Shown here one piece after another: positions 43,016 to 51,307 of a DNA stretch of 64,000 bases (position 1 is its first letter; each line of letters starts with the position of its first letter). The translations under genes were made by a program, and so were the position numbers. The DNA is taken from the NCBI GenBank assembly GCA_015350385.1, contig WNKI01000002.1, forward strand, positions 2,349,700 to 2,413,699. Direction: 5' to 3'. The notes under the pieces are model-generated. The model worked only from the letters and a program-made list of their open reading frames with translations. It was not told the origin of the DNA and did no database searches. The DNA is from Aculops lycopersici (Eukaryota; Arthropoda; Arachnida; Trombidiformes; Eriophyidae).

Positions 43016-44302
43016 ATGCAAGATCATCCTTCAAGGTGCCAATGGTCTTGGAATTTTTCGTTGCTGCTTCGCCAGGTGGTTGTTGTGGCTTCCTCACGTT
43101 CCTTCTCAATATTTAGATTCTCAATAGCGCTCATGCTTTTGAATAGAATTCTATTTAGTCCAGCAACTGGATATACAATGTACAAAACCGTTTGCCTCGG
43201 GGGAACTTTCGATGGAATCCATGCCGGCCACAAGCTCCTATTTGGCGAGGCCACTAGGATATGCCAAGAAAAACTTATTGTTGGTGTGACGGATATAAAT
43301 ATGATCAAGAGTAAGACGCTATGGGAACTGATCGCGCCTGTTGAGGAGAGGATAAGCAAAGTCAATGAAAGTTTGCATGAATTGAAGCCCCAGCTAAAGT
43401 ATGACATAGTTCCCATAGATGATCTTTACGGCCCGACTATAACCCAAGAAGATATCGACTGCATTGTGGTATCGGAGGAAACGATCCGAGGTGCTGATAA
43501 GATAAACGCTGCCAGAAAGGATAAAGGATGGCATGAGCTCAAGGTGCATGTGGTCAAATTACTACAGGACAAAAATGCAAATCAAGATACGATGGCAAGA
43601 TTGAACGAAAAGAAGATATCATCTTCATTAATGAGGATGGACAAGTTAGGTACTATTCTACGAGAACCCGAGCCTAATAATAGCATACCAAGTAAACCAT
43701 ATCTCATCGGACTAACTGGTGGGATAGCTAGCGGCAAGACGGAGATTGGAAAATACTTACAATCGCTTGGTTTCGGATACATCAACTATGATATTTTGGG
43801 GCACAAAACCTATGAGAAAGTTGGATCTCCCATTTACAATCAAATTGTTGAATACTTTGGAGATTCTGTTTTAGATGATAAGAACAAATCCATTGATCGA
43901 GGCAAACTGGGGAAGATTGTCTTTGCCGACAAGGTGAAGCTTGAGAAGTTGAATTCGATTGTCTGGCCAGGTATCTATGCTTTGGTCGACGAGTACATTG
44001 CAGAGATGAAAGATAAGCATGATGTCATAATTTTGGAAAGTGCACTTCTCATCGAGTCTGGTCAAACCAAACGGGTGCATCAAGTATGGACGACCATAGT
44101 CCCACCCGAGGAGGCGGTCAAAAGACAGATGGAATCTAGAGGCCTTGCAAAGGAAGATGCCGAGAAACGTGTCAATGCCCAAGTGGATAATCTGACTCGA
44201 GTCAAGAGATCAAATGCAATATTTTGCTCACTTTGGGAACCGGAGTTCACAAAAAAACAGGTTGATAGAGCTGTTGCAATATTGAGAGAAAAATATCTCT
44301 AG
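43016..44302 (+). CDS. COASY: Bifunctional CoA synthase (PPAT-DPCK)
   Basis: This enzyme catalyses the last two steps of CoA synthesis. The frame opens with ATG at 43016; later ATGs at 43133 and 43178 are possible, and 43178 (ACAATG) has the best context, leaving a 374-aa core. The adenylyltransferase half starts CLGGTFDGIHAGHKLLFGEA with the HxGH motif (HAGH), followed by a nucleotidyltransferase fold. The dephospho-CoA kinase half has the P-loop GLTGGIASGKTEIGKYL, then INYDILGHKTYE and the lid region ending RSNAIF. The order and fusion match animal COASY, which usually has a longer N-terminal extension. A possible Arg/Ser-rich mitochondrial leader is encoded if the first ATG is used. AATAAA occurs near 44404. 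Confidence 0.92.
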   Translation: MQDHPSRCQWSWNFSLLLRQVVVVASSRSFSIFRFSIALMLLNRILFSPATGYTMYKTVCLGGTFDGIHAGHKLLFGEATRICQEKLIVGVTDINMIKSKTLWELIAPVEERISKVNESLHELKPQLKYDIVPIDDLYGPTITQEDIDCIVVSEETIRGADKINAARKDKGWHELKVHVVKLLQDKNANQDTMARLNEKKISSSLMRMDKLGTILREPEPNNSIPSKPYLIGLTGGIASGKTEIGKYLQSLGFGYINYDILGHKTYEKVGSPIYNQIVEYFGDSVLDDKNKSIDRGKLGKIVFADKVKLEKLNSIVWPGIYALVDEYIAEMKDKHDVIILESALLIESGQTKRVHQVWTTIVPPEEAVKRQMESRGLAKEDAEKRVNAQVDNLTRVKRSNAIFCSLWEPEFTKKQVDRAVAILREKYL

Positions 44303-44769
44303 TAGTTTTTAGGGTCACATGAATTTCGATAGATCCGTCCGCAGTTTACAGTATCCTATTGCATGTCGTTTATTTTTAACTTTATAAATATTCACGATCG
44401 ATAATAAACAGATTACATAATGGTATAATATATCTGACTTGATCTATATTCAAAATCTCTAAGTAAATATTAAAAGTTGCAAGTTGCAACCATCTTGTTT
44501 ACCGAAAATCTGACAAGTCGGACGATCGTGCGCGGGGGTAGCACGTGGGGGTGGGGGTCGTGCAGTAGCGTTGATGAAAGTGCAACAACGAACGCGCGCC
44601 ATAATGCGACAACATGGCTTTGTTTGGAATCGGAGGAGTTGTATCACCTATCTAGAATGTTTATACATTGAATTCATTATCAAGTCAGCTTTGGATATCC
44701 AAACTGATAGATTTAATCACTTAACAAGAAGCTTTCATATTGATTTGTCATCAAAATTACAAGAGCACC
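44303..44769. other. Intergenic between COASY and POLD1
   Basis: About 470 bp on the same-strand boundary. A G-rich stretch (CGGGGGTAGCACGTGGGGGTGGGGG) near 44533-44557 contains an E-box CACGTG. No other feature was seen. Confidence 0.5.
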
Positions 44770-47700
44770 ATGACTGAGGGAATTGTGGAAAGTAAGTGGC
44801 TTCGGCCCAAGATATACAGGCCACTCGATCCAGGAAAAGATCCGGTTGTATTTCAACAGATGGACATTGATCATTATGACGGTCTTAAACGGGATGGATT
44901 CATGGGTCCTGACAATAGTGTTGTCCCCGTTACTAGAATGTTTGGTGTCACCCGCGATGGACATTCTATATTATGTCACGTCCACGGTTTCCATCCATAC
45001 TTCTACGTTTACACTGCCAAAAAGCCGGATATTTCCAAGCTGGAGGAATTCACCAAGATGCTCGATGAAAAGTGTAGGAGTAGCTCTAATTGCAAGGTAG
45101 CGCCCTTGCCCAATCATATCCTTCGTGTCGAACACGTGGTTGCTCGAAGTGTTTATGGGTACCAGGGAAAGGCCGACCAAAACTTTCTCAAAATTGTTGT
45201 TGCTATTCCTCAACTCTTAAGACCAGCATCGAATTTATTTAGCAAGAATGATGTAATAAGTATGGGAGTTTACTTCCCTGGCCAAGTGGATGATAGAGGA
45301 CACTCGCAGTTTGAGGCTAACATTGAGTACGAAATTAGATTCATGGTAGATAATAAGGTTTATGGGTGCAGTTGGGTAGAATTGCCACCAGGTACTTACA
45401 AGGTACGCGATAAGAAGGAACATCAATCTCATTGTCAATTAGAATGTGATATCAACTATACAGATTTCATTGCCCATGCACCTGAAGGCGACTGGGCTAC
45501 TATTGCACCCCTGAGGACTCTGAGTTTCGATATTGAATGCACGAACAGAAAGGGTATTTTCCCAGAACCCGAGCATGATGCTGTGATACAGATAGCAAAC
45601 GTGGTTGTGAAACAAGGGGTTAAAGAGCCATTTATAAGATGTATTTTTACTCTTAGGTCTTGTGCACCGATTGCTGGTGCTACAATCCGATCATTCGATA
45701 CTGAACAAGAGATGTTACTTGCATGGTCCAAATTCTTCGTGGAGGTTGATCCGGATATTGTTACCGGGTATAATATTCAAAACTTTGACTTTGGTTATCT
45801 ATTGGGCAGAGCAAAAGCTCTCAATATTACAAAATTCCCATATCTCGGTCGCATTCCTACCGCAGCAACTCAAGCCAAGAAAGTCATCCTCCAATCTCAA
45901 CAACTAGGCAAACGTGACAGTTTGGAAATCAACATTGAAGGCCGAGTTCAATTTGACTTGATTTTAGTGTTACGTCGTGACTTCAAGCTAAGATCATACA
46001 AACTAAATGCAGTATCCTATCACTTCTTACAAGAGCAAAAAGAGGATGTACACTATTCCATAATTACAGATTTGTTCAACGGAAACGAACAAACTAGACG
46101 TAGATTAGCTGTTTACTGTTTGAAGGATGCAGTACTACCCCTGAAGCTGATTGACAAGTTGATGTGTGTTATCAACTATATGGAAATGGCGAGGGTCACA
46201 GGAGTCCCGTTAGGCTACCTGTTGACTCGAGGTCAGCAAATTAAGTGCATATCTCAGATTTTGCGTGAAGCAAAGTCGCACAACTACCTGTTGCCGGTCA
46301 TTCCAGTCACCACAGGTGAGGAATTTGAGGGAGCCACGGTGTTGGACCCAAAGCAAGGATATTACAAAGTTCCGATTGCAACTCTCGATTTTGCCTCACT
46401 ATACCCGTCCATTATTATTGCTCACAACTTATGTTACACCACTTTATTGAGCCAGTCAGCTATAACAAAGCAGAAACTCGCGCCTGAAGAATATATCAAG
46501 ACACCTAGTGGCTTTTTCTTCAAGAAACCTGACGAAGATCACCAAACTATCGTGCCCCAAATTCTTAAAAATCTACTAAATGCTCGTAAGCGAGCTAAAG
46601 ATGATCTCAAAAAAGAAACCGATGCCTTCAAGAGAATAATTCTAGACGGACGTCAACTTGCCCTTAAAGTCAGCGCAAATTCTGTCTATGGTTTTACCGG
46701 TGCTCAGGTCGGCAAGTTACCTTGTCTAGAAATATCACAATCAGTTACAAGTTTTGGTCGTGAAATGATTGAACAAACACGTAAGGCAGTGATGGAAAAG
46801 TTCACCATTGCGAATGGATACAAGTTTGATGCTGATGTCATTTATGGAGATACCGATTCAGTCATGGTCAAGTTTGGTGTTGCAACTGTCGCCGAGGCTA
46901 TGGATTTGGGTCGAGAAGCTGCAGCTCATGTATCAAAACAATTCATATCTCCAATCAAGTTGGAGTTTGAGAAAGTTTACTTCCCATACCTCTTGATTAA
47001 CAAGAAACGATACGCAGGCTTGTACTGGACTAGGCCAGAGAAGCACGATAAGATGGACTGTAAAGGTATCGAGACTGTAAGACGTGACAACTGTACCCTT
47101 GTGGCCAATCTAATCGACGTTTGTTTGCAGAAAATGTTGATAGATTGCGATCCGGATGGTGCCGTTTTACATGCTCAACGAGTTATCTCAGATCTCCTCT
47201 GCAACCGAGTGGATATTTCGCATTTGGTTATCACAAAAGAGCTAACCAAGAGTGATGGCGACTACTCTGCAAAACAAGCCCACGTGGAGCTTGCAAATCG
47301 AATGAAGAAGAGAGACCCGGCGGGTGCACCGAAACTTGGAGATCGTGTCCCTTATGTCATCATAACCGGCCCAAAGGGGACTCCAGCCTACCTCAAGTCG
47401 GAGGATCCATTGTATGTTTTGGAGAATAACATTCCTATCGACACTGACTACTACCTGACCAATCAGCTGTCTAAGCCTCTGCTTCGTATTTTTGAACCAG
47501 TCTTGGGAGAGTCAGCCGAGTCAAAACTATTACGTGGCGATCATACCCGAGTGAAGAAGCAGGTAACCTCGAGAGTGGGCGCTTTATCTGGATTTACAAA
47601 GCGAGTTAGCAAGTGTCTAGGTTGCAAGACTCTACTCAAGGAAGAAGGTTTGGCCACTTGTCCCTCGTGTCAAGAGCGTGAGGGACAACTATATATGGAA

Positions 47701-47946
47701 AACATCGATAAGCTCAACGAGTATGAGGTGAAATTTTCGCGACTTTGGACCCAGTGCCAGAGGTGCCAGGGAAATTTGCATGAAGAGGTTATTTGCACCT
47801 CGAGTGATTGTCCAATATTCTACATGCGCAAAAAGGTCCAGAAGGATCTAGCCGATCAGCACGAGGTTATGAAACGTTTCGGAGTTCCCGCTTGGGACGA
47901 GAATGACGAGCAACCGGAAATGAAGGTGGAGGAAATCAAAGCATAA
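44770..47946 (+). CDS. POLD1: DNA polymerase delta catalytic subunit
   Basis: This is the B-family replicative polymerase with 3'-5' exonuclease, main lagging-strand enzyme, nuclear. It is a single uninterrupted exon of 1058 aa from ATG at 44770. Exo motifs: LSFDIEC (about residue 251-257), NIQNFDFGYLL, and YCLKDAVLPL. Polymerase motifs: DFASLYPSII (A), KVSANSVYGFTG (B), YGDTDSVM (C). The C terminus has the two Cys clusters: CysA CLGCKTLL...CPSC and CysB CQRCQGNLHEEVIC...C, the latter being the Fe-S site that binds accessory subunits. The N terminus is about 45 residues shorter than human because the acidic, basic leader is missing. All catalytic residues are present. Confidence 0.97.
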   Translation: MTEGIVESKWLRPKIYRPLDPGKDPVVFQQMDIDHYDGLKRDGFMGPDNSVVPVTRMFGVTRDGHSILCHVHGFHPYFYVYTAKKPDISKLEEFTKMLDEKCRSSSNCKVAPLPNHILRVEHVVARSVYGYQGKADQNFLKIVVAIPQLLRPASNLFSKNDVISMGVYFPGQVDDRGHSQFEANIEYEIRFMVDNKVYGCSWVELPPGTYKVRDKKEHQSHCQLECDINYTDFIAHAPEGDWATIAPLRTLSFDIECTNRKGIFPEPEHDAVIQIANVVVKQGVKEPFIRCIFTLRSCAPIAGATIRSFDTEQEMLLAWSKFFVEVDPDIVTGYNIQNFDFGYLLGRAKALNITKFPYLGRIPTAATQAKKVILQSQQLGKRDSLEINIEGRVQFDLILVLRRDFKLRSYKLNAVSYHFLQEQKEDVHYSIITDLFNGNEQTRRRLAVYCLKDAVLPLKLIDKLMCVINYMEMARVTGVPLGYLLTRGQQIKCISQILREAKSHNYLLPVIPVTTGEEFEGATVLDPKQGYYKVPIATLDFASLYPSIIIAHNLCYTTLLSQSAITKQKLAPEEYIKTPSGFFFKKPDEDHQTIVPQILKNLLNARKRAKDDLKKETDAFKRIILDGRQLALKVSANSVYGFTGAQVGKLPCLEISQSVTSFGREMIEQTRKAVMEKFTIANGYKFDADVIYGDTDSVMVKFGVATVAEAMDLGREAAAHVSKQFISPIKLEFEKVYFPYLLINKKRYAGLYWTRPEKHDKMDCKGIETVRRDNCTLVANLIDVCLQKMLIDCDPDGAVLHAQRVISDLLCNRVDISHLVITKELTKSDGDYSAKQAHVELANRMKKRDPAGAPKLGDRVPYVIITGPKGTPAYLKSEDPLYVLENNIPIDTDYYLTNQLSKPLLRIFEPVLGESAESKLLRGDHTRVKKQVTSRVGALSGFTKRVSKCLGCKTLLKEEGLATCPSCQEREGQLYMENIDKLNEYEVKFSRLWTQCQRCQGNLHEEVICTSSDCPIFYMRKKVQKDLADQHEVMKRFGVPAWDENDEQPEMKVEEIKA

Positions 47947-48085
47947 GAATGTTCGAAGGGAGAAATAATAATGCATAAGAATATCTTCATCAATGGATCC
48001 AATTGAAATTTAGGATTGATATACTTCATTTCATGAAAGTATATCACCATTATAACAGTAGTTTCTTGTTGGATATCTGAACATT

Positions 48086-48805
48086 TTATGGCCTTAAAGC
48101 AGGCGAGGATAGCGACTTGCTGAATGTCCGCGATTGTGAGCATTTTGTATAGATGAGTAAAGCTTTCTCTTGCGCAACTAGGTACTCGTATTGCTTTAGT
48201 TTGGCTTCCAACTCGCCATTTAGTTGGTCGAGTCTAATTTGATTAAACTTGATATTCGCCTGCCTCCTTTTGGCCTCAAATTCTTGCTCATATTGTTGCT
48301 GTTGAGCCTCCACTTCCGCCATCAACTCTTCGCTCATGTTTGCTGTTGCTATCAATGTTGGCGTTAGTGGTGTTCTAATTGTCGCCGAGCTCTCCTCGTG
48401 CAGGTGGTTTTGGTTGTAGCTTTGGTCTTGGCAATTTTGGTTGTGATGATGATTCTGATGATCTAGATCGAAGGTGAGACCACACGAAGGTTCGCCGCTT
48501 GCCGTAGACGAGGAACACGAGCTCATATTTGCAGGCGACTGGTAATCGGATTGGGAATTTGTTGAGGTTGAGGCTAAACTGGAAGCATTTGAGGCAATGG
48601 AATCAAATCGCCGCAATGTTTGCCTAATGGACTCGACTAAAAGTGGAACCTTTCTCTCTTGGGACAACTCGTGGGCAAGTTGCCGTTTGGCCTCCTGTTG
48701 CTTCTCGCTCATGTGCAACTTTTTGCTTGCTCTCTTCTTGAGGGTCAACTCGTGGATAGCCAATTCTTGGCTCCTATCGAGCTGCCTATTGACTATGAGG
48801 TTCAT
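48086..48805 (-). CDS. Unrecognised protein with N- and C-terminal coiled-coil stretches
   Basis: The family is not recognised. The first ATG is at 48805 (MNLIVNRQLDRSQ), giving 239 aa; the frame is open upstream without an ATG. A charged helical N terminus (ELTLKKRASKKLHMSEKQQEAKR split over residues 17-45) is followed by a Ser/Asn/His-rich middle (SSCSSSTASG, NHHHNQNCQDQ) and a Gln/Glu coiled coil (AEVEAQQQQYEQEFEAKRR) ending in a Ser-rich tail (FSKSLSSPALRP). It is convergent with POLD1, with stops about 140 bp apart. It may be a cytoskeletal adaptor-type protein, but that is a guess from composition only. Confidence 0.5.
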   Translation of the reverse strand: MNLIVNRQLDRSQELAIHELTLKKRASKKLHMSEKQQEAKRQLAHELSQERKVPLLVESIRQTLRRFDSIASNASSLASTSTNSQSDYQSPANMSSCSSSTASGEPSCGLTFDLDHQNHHHNQNCQDQSYNQNHLHEESSATIRTPLTPTLIATANMSEELMAEVEAQQQQYEQEFEAKRRQANIKFNQIRLDQLNGELEAKLKQYEYLVAQEKALLIYTKCSQSRTFSKSLSSPALRP

Positions 48806-50203
48806 TGTGGCTTCCTCTTGGTGGTAGTTGTGATTGTGGAAGTTCGCGCAGCGATTGTAACAAAGCAAACCAAAACAGAGACAGTGGCAACAACTACGAC
48901 CACGACCACCGCTACGACACCCGAACAAACGAGACAAACCGGAATAATAAATAGAGTTAATATTGACTGATTATGTGCTGCTGAGTTGTTGTGTCTGTTA
49001 AATAGCTTTGCTTCATCGATTTTAAAATTTTAAAATTCAATTTGTTTTCTATTAATTAGTTGGATTGTATGGCTGTTTTCTATTGTTTCTTCGCCGAGAA
49101 GTCGAACGATCGGCAGCGACTTGCTAGCTAAAATCTCCTCGTGTATTTCTGTACCTCTCTTGTATGCTTTTTCCAAGTAAAATTACAATTGACAACAATT
49201 CTACTGTTAATGACTCGAATGGCTTTCCTTGAAAATCTTTGTTATTTCGACGAGCTCCCTCTTATCACAATCCGACTCAACAGACTCGACAAGCTCGATA
49301 CCTTCTCGCGCTGCTCGTTCAAGTTGCCTTTGGAAAACTTTCGCTGCTGTGGCTGCTACTACCTCTTGCACGCAACAGGTGATTTCTATGCCTTTTCGGT
49401 ATGTGCAGGGAAAAATAACGACCCGTATCACCAGCAACAGCGACGACGACTGCGAACAAGTAGCAAATGAGAGAGTAAAAAGTGAGAAAAGTTTGCTCGG
49501 CAAGCTAGTCGTTTTTTTCGCGGAGCTAGTGCGACTGCGCATCGGGGTGCACAGGTTCTAACTCGCACCGCCACAACTACTAAAGCCACCGCAATAACCA
49601 CAGCAGCTAATAGAGACGCCAAGACCAACAGGTAAGCGCTTCTACCTATACTCGCATCTATTGAACCATTGCTGGTTTCGCCACCAACATTAAGTGCCAC
49701 GATGGACAGATAGCAGAAACTCAAAACAAACTCTGCGGTCGCGATCTAGATCTTTGTTTGGCTTCCATTTTAGCAAACAGATTTATGATTAAAAAACCAA
49801 ATTTAATCAAGCAAGTTTTCCAATCACCGCCGCTCATTTGCGCCAATGTCTAGGTGCCGCCACTCACTCAAATTGACTGGTAATTTGGCACCAAGGAGCA
49901 ACTCTAAACGCACACACAAATTTTATTACATTCAATCGCCTAGTTGGTCTCCCGCTTTGTGCAAACTGCCACCAGCCCAATGGACAGAAGGTTAACTCAA
50001 TGAGTTGCTGCCGACAATATATCACAGCGAGGACATGAGCAACAACAACGACGAGAGAAGGGAACCACGCAATGGGGAGTAGTTGTGAGAGTTGCGACGA
50101 GACAGGTGAAGGTAATGGTAAAGAGTGAGACGAAGTGGTTAGGGTGGCGCTACTAGGTGGTGGCGATTTGCTTACGTAATGGACGACTGCAATTGAAAGT
50201 TAG

Positions 50204-50207
<4 letters not shown>
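48806..50207. other. Region with overlapping minus-strand frames, no clear gene
   Basis: Two minus-strand frames (49207-49542 and about 49530-49740) are open without ATG. The second encodes a hydrophobic stretch (LLVLASLLAAVVIAVALVVV) that could be a membrane segment in an exon. A plausible acceptor (GACCGCAG) lies at about 49741-49748 on that strand. The evidence is too weak for a gene call. Confidence 0.35.
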
Positions 50208-50244
<37 letters not shown>

Positions 50245-50453
50245 TAGAACTATACACTTATTTACGTTTAGTCGTGTTCGTTAGTAGTGTCGTACGTTAA
50301 CGTTTAACCGGCGTACGTACTTACCGACGTACGTTACGTTACACGTAGTCTACGTTNNNNNNNNNNNNNNNNNNNNCGGTACGTACGGTACGTACGTACG
50401 TAGTACGTACGTACGTACGTACGTACGTACGTACGTACGTAGTAAGTAAGTAA

Positions 50454-50501
<48 letters not shown>
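50208..50501. repeat. (AG)n and ACGT tandem repeats around an assembly gap
   Basis: An AG run (about 50209-50241) is followed by TACG-rich sequence, 20 N at 50357-50376, more than 15 ACGT units (about 50380-50443), TAAG units and a second AG run (about 50456-50501). Sequence after the first AG run (TTTAGTCGTGTTCG) resembles that after the second (TTTAGTCGTGTCTTG), suggesting a duplicated or mis-joined repeat at the gap. Confidence 0.9.
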
Positions 50502-50505
<4 letters not shown>

Positions 50506-50803
50506 GAACATTACACATTTCTTTAGTCGTGTCTTGTATGTGCGATTTTAAACCGCGCGATTACACGCAGTTTACACAGTCATTCGGTACATCAGGTAGC
50601 TGGCTAACTGGGCCGATGGGCGTGACAAAGCCCGCAGCCGCACTCAATTGGTCCACATCTACAGTGCGCATGCTTAACATCTCCCCTTGATGCAAATCCA
50701 CTTGTTGTAACATAGCATTACGACTGTTAAAGAATAATTTGTAATATTTTGGTGAGTAGATCTGCTAAATCTTTAAGGTTGAGGTTCGGTCGAGGTTTAA
50801 GTT
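50502..50803 (-). mobile_element. Ty1/copia-type retrotransposon 3' relic
   Basis: Reading on the minus strand, 50803-50727 encodes NLNLKDLADLLTKIL and then a stop, which matches the end of copia RNase H (the NLADLLTK-type motif). Next comes the polypurine tract AAGGGGAGA (50680-50688), immediately followed by TGTT at 50679-50676, the expected 5' end of the 3' LTR. The LTR continues leftward to at least the AG repeat and probably into the gap. The rest of the element is absent upstream. Confidence 0.65.
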
Positions 50804-51081
50804 CATGTAGGCACTGACGGAACCCCCCTTCCGGTTTTCCCGAAAGGGGCGTGCCTGCCCGGGAAAAGTGAAAAATAAATATTTGTCACAATTTTTGTCG
50901 TCCATCCTGTAGCACACAATAGCCTAATTGATTACGGAACATGAACGAGTTGCGTGATGCAGGGGTTAGACTCCCGACCGGGAGAAAACGTGCGGGTACC
51001 CGAATGGGAGACGCCGTATCGTTGTGTAAGCGGCATGATTAGTCTCCGGGATCGCTGCGCGAATAAGTCAGTGCCAACCTC

Positions 51082-51160
51082 AACGTCAACCTCAACGCCA
51101 AACCCAACGCCGACGCGAAGCCCAGTCTCGACGCCAACGCCGAACCCAGCGTCAACATGC
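51082..51160. repeat. Imperfect CAACGC/CAACCT hexamer tandem repeat
   Basis: Repeated units such as CAACCT, CAACGT, CAACGC and CGACGC occur about 13 times. The plus strand would read Thr-Ser/Pro dipeptides, but there is no supporting gene. Confidence 0.7.
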
Positions 51161-51275
51161 CAGCTGACCATATACTTGATGAAATCTTGGAGCAAGTTCG
51201 GGTTTAGGTATCCGACCACGAACTCGCTACAGAAAGGCTCAGGCCCGACATGACGCCGATCGCCGACAGCTACGC

Positions 51276-51307
51276 TATGGTCTAGACCCGGATCGGTCTA
51301 GACCATA
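51276..51307. repeat. Perfect 13-bp inverted repeat (hairpin)
   Basis: The arms TATGGTCTAGACC and GGTCTAGACCATA are exact complements separated by CGGATC. It could be a terminus of a small element or a structured transcript end; nothing nearby identifies it. Confidence 0.85.

Noticed and set aside
50930..51000. tRNA-like T-arm (GGGGTTAGACTCCC)
   Set aside because: No matching A box, D arm or acceptor stem could be found; no tRNA gene was recognised anywhere in the window.
50954..51253. Plus-strand frame rich in Thr, Ser and Pro
   Set aside because: Arises from the hexamer repeat; its first part lies in repeat-like DNA without promoter or signal peptide.
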